Of a stretch of DNA of 64,000 bases, positions 1-7,881 are shown piece by piece; position 1 is the first letter of the stretch, and each line of letters starts with the position of its first letter. The translations under genes and the position numbers were made by a program. Source of the stretch: Gammaproteobacteria bacterium (lineage in GTDB: Bacteria > Pseudomonadota > Gammaproteobacteria > GRL18); contig JADGEM010000004.1 of the NCBI GenBank assembly GCA_016744375.1, positions 1-64,000 on the forward strand. The letters run 5' to 3'. The notes below the pieces were generated by a model, which ran no database searches, was not told the DNA's origin, and saw only the letters and a program-made list of their open reading frames with translations.

Positions 1-159
1 ATAGAGAGAAATTTCTAACTCAAAAATTACCAATATCAATAATCGCACACACATAGAATTATAACTCATTGTTATTTATCTTTTATTCTCTATAACAAAG
101 TCTATTAACCCCAGGTAATGAATGCTTCAAGAATAAAGCCGCATAGGAAAACACAATGC

Positions 160-191
160 TTACCCATAGCTTATCCACAGAGTTATCCACA
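160..191 (+). promoter_or_regulatory. Cluster of DnaA boxes
   Basis: Two perfect TTATCCACA nonamers stand at 171-179 and 183-191 in the same orientation, 12 bases apart. A weaker match, TTACCCATA (two mismatches), sits at 160-168, 11 bases before the first. TTATCCACA is the high-affinity DnaA box of gammaproteobacteria. The surroundings are AT-rich, but no dnaA, gidA, mioC or dnaN gene is visible, so the cluster could be part of an origin lying to the left, a DnaA-titrating site, or DnaA control of nhaA. Confidence 0.6.
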
Positions 192-222
192 GGCTTACTC
201 AAAGCAATAAATACAAATTCAA

Positions 223-236
223 ATTCACTAGTGAAT
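223..236. repeat. 14-bp perfect palindrome upstream of nhaA
   Basis: ATTCACTAGTGAAT is a perfect 14-bp palindrome ending one base before a possible -35 element (TTTGCA at 238-243). Its size, symmetry and position suit a dimeric repressor operator for nhaA, but no regulator gene is adjacent and the binding protein is unknown. Confidence 0.4.
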
Positions 237-237
237 A

Positions 238-266
238 TTTGCATAAGGCAAAAATAAGGTTAGAAT
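238..266 (+). promoter_or_regulatory. Possible sigma-70 promoter of nhaA
   Basis: TTTGCA (238-243), a 17-base spacer and TAGAAT (261-266) form a moderate sigma-70-type promoter about 60 bases before the nhaA start. The -35 box matches the consensus at four of six positions. Confidence 0.35.
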
Positions 267-327
267 GCAGCTTTCAAACCAATTAAACTTGTGCCTCTTA
301 TTTCTCACGGACTCAGGATAAAATTTT

Positions 328-1494
328 ATGGGTTTTTTTCAAAAATTTTTAAAAAAAGAAAGTGCCAGTGGCATCCTTCTAATGGTTGCTGCATTTTTAG
401 CAATTATTGTCGCCAACTCTCCCTTTTCAGACCTCTATGATGCTCTTTTAGATATCCCTGTTGAAATAAAATTTGGTGCTTTACACATAGCCAAACCATT
501 AATTCTCTGGATTAATGATGGTTTGATGGCAATATTTTTCTTTTTAATTGGCCTTGAACTAAAAAGGGAGTTGCTCGAGGGTGAATTATCTGACCCGAAA
601 AAAATTGTACTCCCTGCTTTTGCCGCAATAGGGGGAATGCTCATACCCGCTTTAATCTATGCATCACTTAACTGGAATGACCCCATCGCGCTAAAAGGCT
701 GGGCAATTCCCGCAGCAACTGATATTGCCTTTGCCCTGGGTATTTTAGCAATGTTTGGTAAGAGAGTGCCCGTGGCATTAAAAATATTTTTGGTTTCACT
801 GGCCATTATGGATGATATGGGAGCCATTATTATCATCGCTATTTTTTATACCAGTGATCTGTCTACCAGCAGCCTGGTTGTGGCTATTGCAGCGATATTA
901 CTTCTGGCCACCTTTAACTTTCGCAAACTAAAATCACTCACCCCCTATATTCTGATCGGAATTATTTTATGGATCGCGGTATTAAAATCTGGAGTTCATG
1001 CAACACTTGCAGGTGTTGTTTTAGCCTTTTTTATTCCATTAAAAACAGACTCTGAAGATGAAAAATCACTCTCAAAGACTCTGGAGCATGATCTTCATGG
1101 TAGTGTTTCATACGTCATCATTCCCATATTTGCATTTGCCAATGCCGGCGTTCCTCTTACTGGTTTAAACATCAATACACTACTTGAACCCATCCCTCTT
1201 GGAATTATTCTTGGCTTATTTTTAGGTAAGCAGATTGGTGTGATGTTTTTTAGTTTTATTGCCGTTAAATCAGGAATAGCCTCTTTGCCGGAAAGTATCA
1301 ACTGGAAACAGCTTTATGGCGTGGCATTTCTTTGTGGCGTAGGTTTTACGATGAGTTTATTTATCGGCTCACTGGCATTTGAACAAGGCGGCACTGAAGC
1401 AATCTTTATGAATGACCGCCTGGGCATTTTGGTTGGCTCAGTCATATCAGCTGTTGTAGGTTATTTGTATCTTAACAAAGTGTTGCCTAGATAA
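328..1494 (+). CDS. nhaA: Na+/H+ antiporter NhaA
   Basis: This inner-membrane antiporter exports sodium in exchange for protons and supports pH and salt homeostasis. The 388-residue length is normal for the NhaA family. The sequence is a run of about a dozen hydrophobic helices. It carries the family's transport aspartate pair in the motif IMDDMGA near residue 161, and the conserved stretch GWAIPAATDIAFALG just before it. The start is supported by AGGA about nine bases before ATG. It is a single gene with no operon partners; the next gene on this strand lies about 400 bases away. A perfect palindrome and two DnaA boxes lie upstream. Confidence 0.96.
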   Translation: MGFFQKFLKKESASGILLMVAAFLAIIVANSPFSDLYDALLDIPVEIKFGALHIAKPLILWINDGLMAIFFFLIGLELKRELLEGELSDPKKIVLPAFAAIGGMLIPALIYASLNWNDPIALKGWAIPAATDIAFALGILAMFGKRVPVALKIFLVSLAIMDDMGAIIIIAIFYTSDLSTSSLVVAIAAILLLATFNFRKLKSLTPYILIGIILWIAVLKSGVHATLAGVVLAFFIPLKTDSEDEKSLSKTLEHDLHGSVSYVIIPIFAFANAGVPLTGLNINTLLEPIPLGIILGLFLGKQIGVMFFSFIAVKSGIASLPESINWKQLYGVAFLCGVGFTMSLFIGSLAFEQGGTEAIFMNDRLGILVGSVISAVVGYLYLNKVLPR

Positions 1495-1895
1495 TTTCAC
1501 TTTGAATAAATGCGTATAGCGCGATTACCAGGTAAGCAGGTGAAAACAATTAAGGTAGAAAAGTGTATCCGAGACTGGTTCATCATGTGGGGTGTTTAGA
1601 GCCATGGACGGCGATAGTAAGCGTTACTTAGATGTACTTGCACACATATATCCCTACACCTCTTCTTTTTGTTTTTCTGAATATTATATTCGACTCCTAT
1701 ACAGCATATTTGATGCGCCACTTTAATTTTTAGTATAAGAATAAATTGTTGCATCAACCAGTTGAATCCGTCTAGCCTAGTAAAGTTGATATTCAAATAA
1801 GTATTCATTAATGTGATGAATCTGTTAATTATGCTAAAATAAATTCATTTATCAGCCACATTTACTAATATTGAGTCAATTTTGTGGGTATCGAG
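1495..1895. other. Intergenic region, possible relic of a dispersed repeat
   Basis: There is no convincing gene in these 400 bases. The short reading frame at 1596-1808 on the minus strand has no RBS and no recognisable protein features. The stretch 1577-1650, including GTGGGGTG and AGAGCCATGGACGGC, resembles from memory the degenerate non-coding repeats scattered in some marine gammaproteobacteria. That likeness cannot be verified within a single copy. Confidence 0.25.
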
Positions 1896-2786
1896 ATGTT
1901 AAAAATTAATTTACATAACTATACAAGATTACTTCTGTTAATTTATTTTTGTTGTTTACTTCCAGCAAATCTGTTGGCAGAAAGCAGCGTCAGAACTTTT
2001 CAAACTCAGCAGCCAGCAGAAAACCTGATCCCAACTATCGCTCCATTATTTTCAGGTCAGGCACGTTTTACTGCCCGAAATAATTTATTGATTGTTAAAG
2101 CATCTGAATCAATACTGCAAGAAATAGAACAACTACTCAAAGAGCTTGATCAACCCCTGCATAATTTAATTATTGAAGTATCCAGCTTTCAGGGTGGTTA
2201 TGAAAATTATCAGCAGGACAGCATTGAAGGCCGCATTAAAGTTGGCAGTGATGCCGCTATCAGCAGTCGTGCCCCTGAAAATAATAATCCCAATGTCACC
2301 ATTCAATATAGAAAAGACGGTTCTGTCATCAAAACGACTCACACACGACGCAACCGTACACAAAATAATCCAGATAATTATACAGTCCGAACATTGGAAG
2401 GCACCTGGGCTTTTATACAGACAGGGCAAAAAGTACCCTATTATTCGTCAAATTACCCAAATATACGCAGAGGAAGATACTACCCTCCTCAACACTCGGT
2501 TGAGTTAGTGGATGTGACATCCGGATTTGAAGTTTATCCAATGCTTAATGGCAACAAAGTCACTTTAAAAGTCCGTCCTAAAAATAATTCTATGAGCGAG
2601 CAATATTCAGGTCGAATCAATACTCGCTCGGCTGATACCATTGTCACTGGTCGACTGGGTCAGTGGATTTACCTTGGTGGAGCAAGCACTCAAATAAACC
2701 AGCAAGACAATGGCACGCTCTACTCAAGCAAACGTCGTTCGGAACTTGATATGAATTATCGAATTAAGGTTAATATCATTGATTAG
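1896..2786 (+). CDS. Exported protein with secretin N-domain-like region
   Basis: This is a predicted periplasmic or outer-membrane-associated protein of unknown function. Residues 1-28 form a signal peptide (hydrophobic LLLLIYFCCLL, likely cleavage after ANLLA). The following segment, to about residue 90, reads like the short alpha/beta N-domain of type II/III secretins: ARNNLLIVKASESILQEIEQ followed by LLKELDQPLHNLIIEV. The rest is rich in Asn, Gln, Arg and Ser and ends in beta-strand-like segments. At 296 residues it is far shorter than a full secretin and lacks a recognisable outer-membrane pore domain. I prefer the ATG at 1896; a GTG at 1884 is in frame. ppx follows 54 bases downstream and may be cotranscribed. 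Confidence 0.65.
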   Translation: MLKINLHNYTRLLLLIYFCCLLPANLLAESSVRTFQTQQPAENLIPTIAPLFSGQARFTARNNLLIVKASESILQEIEQLLKELDQPLHNLIIEVSSFQGGYENYQQDSIEGRIKVGSDAAISSRAPENNNPNVTIQYRKDGSVIKTTHTRRNRTQNNPDNYTVRTLEGTWAFIQTGQKVPYYSSNYPNIRRGRYYPPQHSVELVDVTSGFEVYPMLNGNKVTLKVRPKNNSMSEQYSGRINTRSADTIVTGRLGQWIYLGGASTQINQQDNGTLYSSKRRSELDMNYRIKVNIID

Positions 2787-2840
2787 AAACAAATGCCACA
2801 TCCTGAGAACTTTATCTAACAACATGAGTAACAAATTTTA

Positions 2841-4403
2841 ATGGAAAATAATATCTCCACACTAATGTCAGACAAGCCATCTGATAGGCCAGTAAAATCA
2901 CACAAAAAAGTATTTGCTGCAATTGATCTGGGTTCAAACAGTTTTCACCTGATTGTTGCTGAATTAAAAAATGATCAACTACTGATTATTGATCGAATGA
3001 AAGAAATGGTCCGGCTTGCCTCTGGTCTGAATGATAAAGGCAAGCTATCAAAAGAAGCTCAACAAAAAGGCTTTGACTGTCTTGCCCGTTTTGGTCAAAG
3101 ACTTAAAAATATACCAGATAAAAATATTAGAATTGTTGGAACAAACACACTACGCAAAGCAAAAAATGGTGCCAAGTTTATTCAAAAGGCAGAATTACTT
3201 CTTAATCATCCGATAGAGGTTGTGGCGGGACGGGAAGAAGCGCGACTTATTTATCTCGGTGTTGCTCATAGCCAATCAGATAATTCAGAAAATCGTCTGG
3301 TTATCGATATTGGCGGCGGAAGCACCGAATTTATTATTGGACAGGGCTTCACTCCAAGTTACACAGAAAGCTTACATATGGGCTGTGTCAGTATGACCTT
3401 AAAAGCTTTTTCAGACGGCCAGCTCAGTGAGAACAATTTTAAAATAGCTGAACTTTATGCACGACTTGAACTGCAAACCATCAAAAATACTTATAGAAAT
3501 GTTGGTTGGGTATTTGCAACCGGTGCATCTGGTACAATCAAAGCCATCGGAAAAGTACTCAGAGCTTATCATGATAAAAAGGAAAATAGTGAGCCCTATC
3601 CCGGTATCACAGCAAAGGGCTTAAAATGGCTGATTAAAGAAATGATCACCCAGGAATATATAAATGAGCTAGAGCTTGATGGCCTTAATATCGAACGACA
3701 GGCTGTTTTTTCTGGCGGGGTTGCCGTTTTATATGCCGCATTTAAAGTACTAAAAATTGATTCAATGAATGTTTCTGACAGTGCTTTGAGGGAAGGTGTT
3801 ATCTATGATCTTCAGGGACGCTTAAGCCATGAAGATGTCAGACAAAGAACCATTAATCATTTATTAAAACAATATCATGTTGATACTCGTCAGGCACAAG
3901 AAGTTGAGAAAACGTTATTTAGCTTATATCAACAGGTTCAAGAAGAATGGTCAATACAACAATTTTCAAGTGAGCAAACACTGGAATGGGTTGCCGCATT
4001 ACATGAACTTGGTTTATCCATCGCACATAACCAATATCATAAACATGGTGCCTATATAATAGAGAACTCAGATTTACCCGGTTTTTCTCGACGAGAGCAA
4101 CATCGTCTGGCCCTGCTCATCAGAGCACAAAGAAGAAAGTTTCCTAAACAGGATTTTAAAACTTTATCTCAAGACTGTCGCCAATCCGTCACTTATCTGG
4201 CAATATTATTACGACTGAGTATTCTCCTACATAGAGATCGTAGTGAAAATGCTTTACCTGAAATCAAGGCAACAGCAAAAAACCAAAAGATTACATTACA
4301 GTTTCCAGATAGTTTTTTTGAACAGCATCCATTGACACTGGTTGATCTTCAGCAGGAGGCTGAACACCTGAAGGCCATTAAATTTACATTGGCACTGGAT
4401 TAA
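2841..4403 (+). CDS. ppx: Exopolyphosphatase / pppGpp phosphohydrolase (Ppx/GppA)
   Basis: This cytoplasmic enzyme of the ASKHA superfamily releases phosphate from polyphosphate and/or converts pppGpp to ppGpp. The N-terminal phosphate-binding loop AAIDLGSNSFHL (about residues 27-38) and the second signature VIDIGGGSTEFIIG (about residues 154-167) are intact, as is the ATGASGTIKAIG stretch. The C-terminal half (about residues 330-520) is helical and HD-like. The length of 520 residues suits the long Ppx/GppA form rather than the short one. Sequence alone does not decide between ppx and gppA. Confidence 0.92.
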   Translation: MENNISTLMSDKPSDRPVKSHKKVFAAIDLGSNSFHLIVAELKNDQLLIIDRMKEMVRLASGLNDKGKLSKEAQQKGFDCLARFGQRLKNIPDKNIRIVGTNTLRKAKNGAKFIQKAELLLNHPIEVVAGREEARLIYLGVAHSQSDNSENRLVIDIGGGSTEFIIGQGFTPSYTESLHMGCVSMTLKAFSDGQLSENNFKIAELYARLELQTIKNTYRNVGWVFATGASGTIKAIGKVLRAYHDKKENSEPYPGITAKGLKWLIKEMITQEYINELELDGLNIERQAVFSGGVAVLYAAFKVLKIDSMNVSDSALREGVIYDLQGRLSHEDVRQRTINHLLKQYHVDTRQAQEVEKTLFSLYQQVQEEWSIQQFSSEQTLEWVAALHELGLSIAHNQYHKHGAYIIENSDLPGFSRREQHRLALLIRAQRRKFPKQDFKTLSQDCRQSVTYLAILLRLSILLHRDRSENALPEIKATAKNQKITLQFPDSFFEQHPLTLVDLQQEAEHLKAIKFTLALD

Positions 4404-4414
4404 AACCCAATTAC

Positions 4415-4445
4415 CGGGAGAATTGGCAAGCCACCTATTCTCCCG
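4415..4445. terminator. Inverted repeat between convergent ppx and histone-like gene
   Basis: CGGGAGAAT (4415-4423) and ATTCTCCCG (4437-4445) form a perfect 9-bp stem with a 13-base loop, 12 bases after the ppx stop and between two convergent genes. There is no immediate T-tract, though TTTTTT follows at 4462, so it may be an imperfect intrinsic terminator or an mRNA 3'-end stabiliser. Confidence 0.4.
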
Positions 4446-4484
4446 AAATAGAAAAGCGCAGTTTTTTATTCTAAATAATAAAAA

Positions 4485-5147
4485 TCAGCGTTTTGCTTTA
4501 TCAAGCCTTTTTTTAGCAAGAGCTGCTTTTTTCCTTGCTTTAGCAGCGGCGGCTTTTTTCATCGCCTGAGCCTTTTGTTTTGTAGCATACTTCTTAAGGT
4601 AATCCTTTTCCCATTTTTCTGCAAATGTTGCAACTGCTTTTGATTTTAATAAAATCATTTTAGCCATTTCAGCCGCTTGTTTTTCATGCTCAACTATAGC
4701 AGCTTGAGATTCTTTTAGCTTGGCTAAGACTTCTTTTTCTTTTATTTTTAAAGCAGCAACACGTTCTCTTGCTTTGGCTGCTGCTTTTTTCTGTGCAGGC
4801 CGCATTGTCTGTTTTGCTTTTACTGCCGCAGCTTTTGCTTTATCTGCAGCAAAACCAATGGCAGATGTTGCTTTACTCATTGCACTAGAAGCTCGTTCCA
4901 TTACTGTAATAGCACGACTGTGTTCTTTTGTCAGATCAACAGTTGCAGTACTGATTTTTTTTGCAGGTGCTTTTTTTACCGGAGCTCTTTTGGCAGAAGC
5001 TCTTTTGGCTGGTGCTCTTTTAGCAGGTGCTTTTTTTGCAGGTGTTCTTTGTTTCTTTACTGGTGATTTTCTAACGACTGACTTTTTAGCAACCGATTTT
5101 TTTACGGCAGTTTTTCTTTTTGCAACTGTTTTTTTCTGAATAGCCAT
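4485..5147 (-). CDS. Lys/Ala-rich histone H1-like DNA-binding protein (AlgP-like)
   Basis: This is a 220-residue, extremely basic, low-complexity protein. Residues 1-75 are built of KKxxAKR/KKAPAKR-type repeats like the C-terminal tails of eukaryotic H1 and Pseudomonas AlgP. The middle (about 80-180) is an Ala/Glu/Lys helical, probably coiled-coil region, and the end is again a Lys/Ala tail. Such proteins bind DNA non-specifically and condense or bridge it; a specific regulatory role cannot be inferred. The start was set at MAIQKK because GAGG lies nine bases upstream, not at the earlier in-frame codon at 5162. It is monocistronic. Confidence 0.75.
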   Translation of the reverse strand: MAIQKKTVAKRKTAVKKSVAKKSVVRKSPVKKQRTPAKKAPAKRAPAKRASAKRAPVKKAPAKKISTATVDLTKEHSRAITVMERASSAMSKATSAIGFAADKAKAAAVKAKQTMRPAQKKAAAKARERVAALKIKEKEVLAKLKESQAAIVEHEKQAAEMAKMILLKSKAVATFAEKWEKDYLKKYATKQKAQAMKKAAAAKARKKAALAKKRLDKAKR

Positions 5148-5282
5148 GACAAAATACCTCAACGATTATGGAGTTGTTATAATTATATACCGCAAATCAT
5201 AGAGTTACAAATATACATAGAGAAAATAGGATTATTATTTGAAAAATATTAATTAAATAAACTTTTTTTAAACAAAATAAGC

Positions 5283-5612
5283 CTAAATATTTTCATCCAA
5301 TGTTTTTTTTGCAGCATTATAATGGGTTATTATATTTTCTAAAAGTTTATCAGCATTTTCAAGTGAACCTTCTTTCAACGTATATTCCAGAACCTTACAA
5401 CTATCTGATAAGTCATTGAGACCAAGGTTTGCGCTGCTTCCTTTTAGAGTATGAGCAATTCTTTTAATGTCTTCTAAATTGGCAGCCTGAATAGAAAGTT
5501 TAAGGCTTTCAATTTGAGTTTGTCCATCTGAAATAAAAATTGTTATTAACTCTTCAAAGTCATCGCCCATTATTTCTTTTAGTTCATTTAATACATCCAG
5601 ATCAATTGACAT
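5283..5612 (-). CDS. hptB: HPt phosphotransfer protein (HptB-like)
   Basis: This single-domain histidine phosphotransferase of 109 residues carries the phospho-accepting His54 in the motif IAHTLKGSSANLG. It would relay phosphate between hybrid kinases and the receiver of a response regulator. In Pseudomonas aeruginosa HptB passes phosphate to HsbR, whose partner is HsbA. Here the upstream neighbours in transcription order are a REC-PP2C-ATPase protein and a STAS protein, the same trio, so HptB is the best assignment. It is the last gene of the long minus-strand chemotaxis block, 106 bases after hsbR. Confidence 0.82.
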   Translation of the reverse strand: MSIDLDVLNELKEIMGDDFEELITIFISDGQTQIESLKLSIQAANLEDIKRIAHTLKGSSANLGLNDLSDSCKVLEYTLKEGSLENADKLLENIITHYNAAKKTLDENI

Positions 5613-5718
5613 AGTTGTTCCAGTAATAATTTATTAAGTGGTTCTTCAAAATAAGAAAAAGTGTTAAGTTCCAGAGGTTGTGCAAATTATAAATCATTAT
5701 GGTCAATGGCCGATAAAT

Positions 5719-7422
5719 CTAAGTCTCATTATTTGACCAGGAATAAACACATTCAATCCGATTACCAATATCATTGTAGGTAACTGACTGACAATAATTC
5801 TTAATTAGAGAGATGCCTCTTCCTGAAAATTTAAGTGGTGAATTTTCATCAATTGATGCATTAGGTTCTTTTATATTGCTCACATCAAAACCTTTACCAC
5901 TGTCTTCAAACACAATGGTCAACTCACCACCATTTTCATGGGGCTCATTTGTGACAGAAATAAAAATTGAACCGCTTTCCAGTTCATCCAAACGAGATTC
6001 TTTATCTGCATAAAACTGCATAAACCCCTCAGGAGTTGATTTAACACTTGAATCAAGTCCTAATAAACCATGATCAAGTGAGTTGCAAAACAGTTCAGTC
6101 AATATCATACTCAACTTATCCTGCTGGACCTGATGTCCCTGAATTTCACTCATTATCTGGTTAATCAAAGGAACGGGATCAATTGATTTAATGGCATCAT
6201 AAAAAAAATGTAAATCAAATTTCCAATGCGTTGGAACAAATTTTTTAAAAGTACCTTTTTGAGAAACAATTTGATTGATATAATCAATGTCACAGGTAAT
6301 CACGCCTAGAGTCACATCATCAGTTTGTTCCTGCTCCTGAGTAAATTCATCCAGGGCATTGAGAATATGCTGAAACAAATCAGTCTCTTCCTCAAGATTA
6401 TCATTAAGACAGTCTGAAAAACGATCAGCACCAAACATCTTTCCTTCACTATTTTCAGCTTCGAAGATACCATCTGTACTTAAAACAACCCGATCATTGT
6501 TGTGTATTTCAATAATATCAACCTTATCACTAAAACCAGAATCGCCTAAAATTCCCAAAGGCAAATTTTTTGATTTTAATTGAACAATAGAATCACCCTT
6601 ATGCAAAAAGGCACCAGGAATCGCACCATTCCAATATTTTAAGACCATATTAATGGTATCAATCTCAACCAGACAGGCCGCTAAAAACATACCTGTCGGT
6701 AATTGCAATTTTAGCTTACGATTGACCTCACGCACGATATCACTGATTGAATAACCTTTAGCTGTCATGCTGTAAAATACATCAGAAAGTGGTAATGCTC
6801 CCAGCGAAGCAGCCAGACCATGACCGGTAAAATCACCAAAAAGAATATGCAGTCCACCTGTTGGTTTAGCAGCAGCCAGAACGACATCGCCGTTAAATAA
6901 CGACATGGGAGATAGGTGCAGTTGAATATTATCAGAGGATAAACAACCGGGATTTAAAATACTATCAAAAACCTTTCTTGCAACTTCATGTTCTTTAGCT
7001 TCATTGATCTGGTGTGATTCCAGTTCACGCTTTTGCTCATAAACAGTGTTATAAAGTTGACTCACACGTTCCAGTGCATCAATTTTTGCTTTTAGAATAA
7101 CTCGATTGTAGGGTTTTGTTAAAAAATCATCTCCCCCGACTTCAACACATCGGCTGAGTGCCTTTTCATCCGTCATTGCCGTTAAAAAAATAATGGGAAT
7201 GAATTTATCAGTAATCATTGATTTTATTTTAATGGTTGCGTCATAACCATCCATCTCTGGCATCATAACATCCATTAGAATCAAATCGGGATCTTCTGCC
7301 TGAAAAACGTCAATGGCTTCAAGACCATTTTGTGCAGCTACGACACTATTGCCATCTTTCTTAAGATAGGCAGATAATACCATACGGTTCGTTGTATCAT
7401 CATCAACAATTAGAATTTTCAT
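5719..7422 (-). CDS. hsbR: Response regulator with PP2C phosphatase and anti-sigma-type kinase domains (HsbR-like)
   Basis: This is a three-domain switch protein of 567 residues. A receiver (1-120) has the phospho-acceptor Asp51 in LILMDVMMPEMDG. A PP2C/SpoIIE-type phosphatase (about 150-370) has the GDFTGHGLAA and STDGIFEAEN metal-binding motifs. An RsbW-like HATPase domain (about 400-560) has an N-box in LTELFCNSLDHG and the glycine motif FEDSGKGFD. The layout and length match P. aeruginosa HsbR, which phosphorylates or dephosphorylates the STAS protein HsbA depending on phosphate from HptB. By homology, its output here would be the phosphorylation state of the adjacent STAS protein, and through it motility or biofilm functions. 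Confidence 0.85.
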   Translation of the reverse strand: MKILIVDDDTTNRMVLSAYLKKDGNSVVAAQNGLEAIDVFQAEDPDLILMDVMMPEMDGYDATIKIKSMITDKFIPIIFLTAMTDEKALSRCVEVGGDDFLTKPYNRVILKAKIDALERVSQLYNTVYEQKRELESHQINEAKEHEVARKVFDSILNPGCLSSDNIQLHLSPMSLFNGDVVLAAAKPTGGLHILFGDFTGHGLAASLGALPLSDVFYSMTAKGYSISDIVREVNRKLKLQLPTGMFLAACLVEIDTINMVLKYWNGAIPGAFLHKGDSIVQLKSKNLPLGILGDSGFSDKVDIIEIHNNDRVVLSTDGIFEAENSEGKMFGADRFSDCLNDNLEEETDLFQHILNALDEFTQEQEQTDDVTLGVITCDIDYINQIVSQKGTFKKFVPTHWKFDLHFFYDAIKSIDPVPLINQIMSEIQGHQVQQDKLSMILTELFCNSLDHGLLGLDSSVKSTPEGFMQFYADKESRLDELESGSIFISVTNEPHENGGELTIVFEDSGKGFDVSNIKEPNASIDENSPLKFSGRGISLIKNYCQSVTYNDIGNRIECVYSWSNNET

Positions 7423-7470
7423 ATACTATAAATAGAATAATCTTTTATTAACTAAAATTTAGAGAAAGAA

Positions 7471-7773
7471 TCAGGAGATAGTAAATAATTTATCAAAATT
7501 TGACACTATCAAGATATCTTTTACGTCTTTACGGCAGCCTTTTATTAAAATCCTGGCCTGATCACCCCCCGCATGTTCACGCAGCAAAAGCATCATACCC
7601 AGTGCTGAACTATCAACATATTCTGTACCAGACATATCCATAATGAACTCATTATCACTACCGGAAGGTGTATTGCGATAAGCTTCACGAAATTCTTTAT
7701 GGCTGGCAAAATCAAAGCGCCCAGAAATAGTGATCTTGACAACACTACCATTTACATTACATGTTACTGACAT
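7471..7773 (-). CDS. hsbA: STAS-domain anti-sigma factor antagonist (HsbA-like)
   Basis: This 100-residue single STAS domain has the canonical phosphorylatable motif YVDSSALGMML (DSSA near residue 55). It is therefore competent for control by the kinase and phosphatase domains of the neighbouring HsbR-like protein. In Pseudomonas, HsbA in one state sequesters FlgM and frees sigma-28. The start was moved from an in-frame TTG at 7785 to the ATG at 7773, preceded by GGAGA at good spacing. It lies between cheB and hsbR, so the partner switch is probably cotranscribed with chemotaxis genes. Confidence 0.85.
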   Translation of the reverse strand: MSVTCNVNGSVVKITISGRFDFASHKEFREAYRNTPSGSDNEFIMDMSGTEYVDSSALGMMLLLREHAGGDQARILIKGCRKDVKDILIVSNFDKLFTIS

Positions 7774-7881
7774 TATGTTCTCCAAAAATAAATTATAAGT
7801 ACTATTAAAATGTGTTACTAAATCCCAAGGGAGCTGATACGATCTCTCGGCAAATAATGCTCACCATTTAGGAACAGATAT

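Noticed and set aside
1596..1808. Minus-strand reading frame of 70 codons downstream of nhaA
   Set aside because: It has no RBS, no recognisable domain, and an odd composition with clustered Cys/Tyr; it lies in what looks like non-coding repeat-like DNA.
4720..5139. Plus-strand reading frame of 139 codons opposite the histone-like gene
   Set aside because: It is a shadow of the Lys/Ala repeat of the real gene, giving a Phe/Ala-rich translation without a plausible start.
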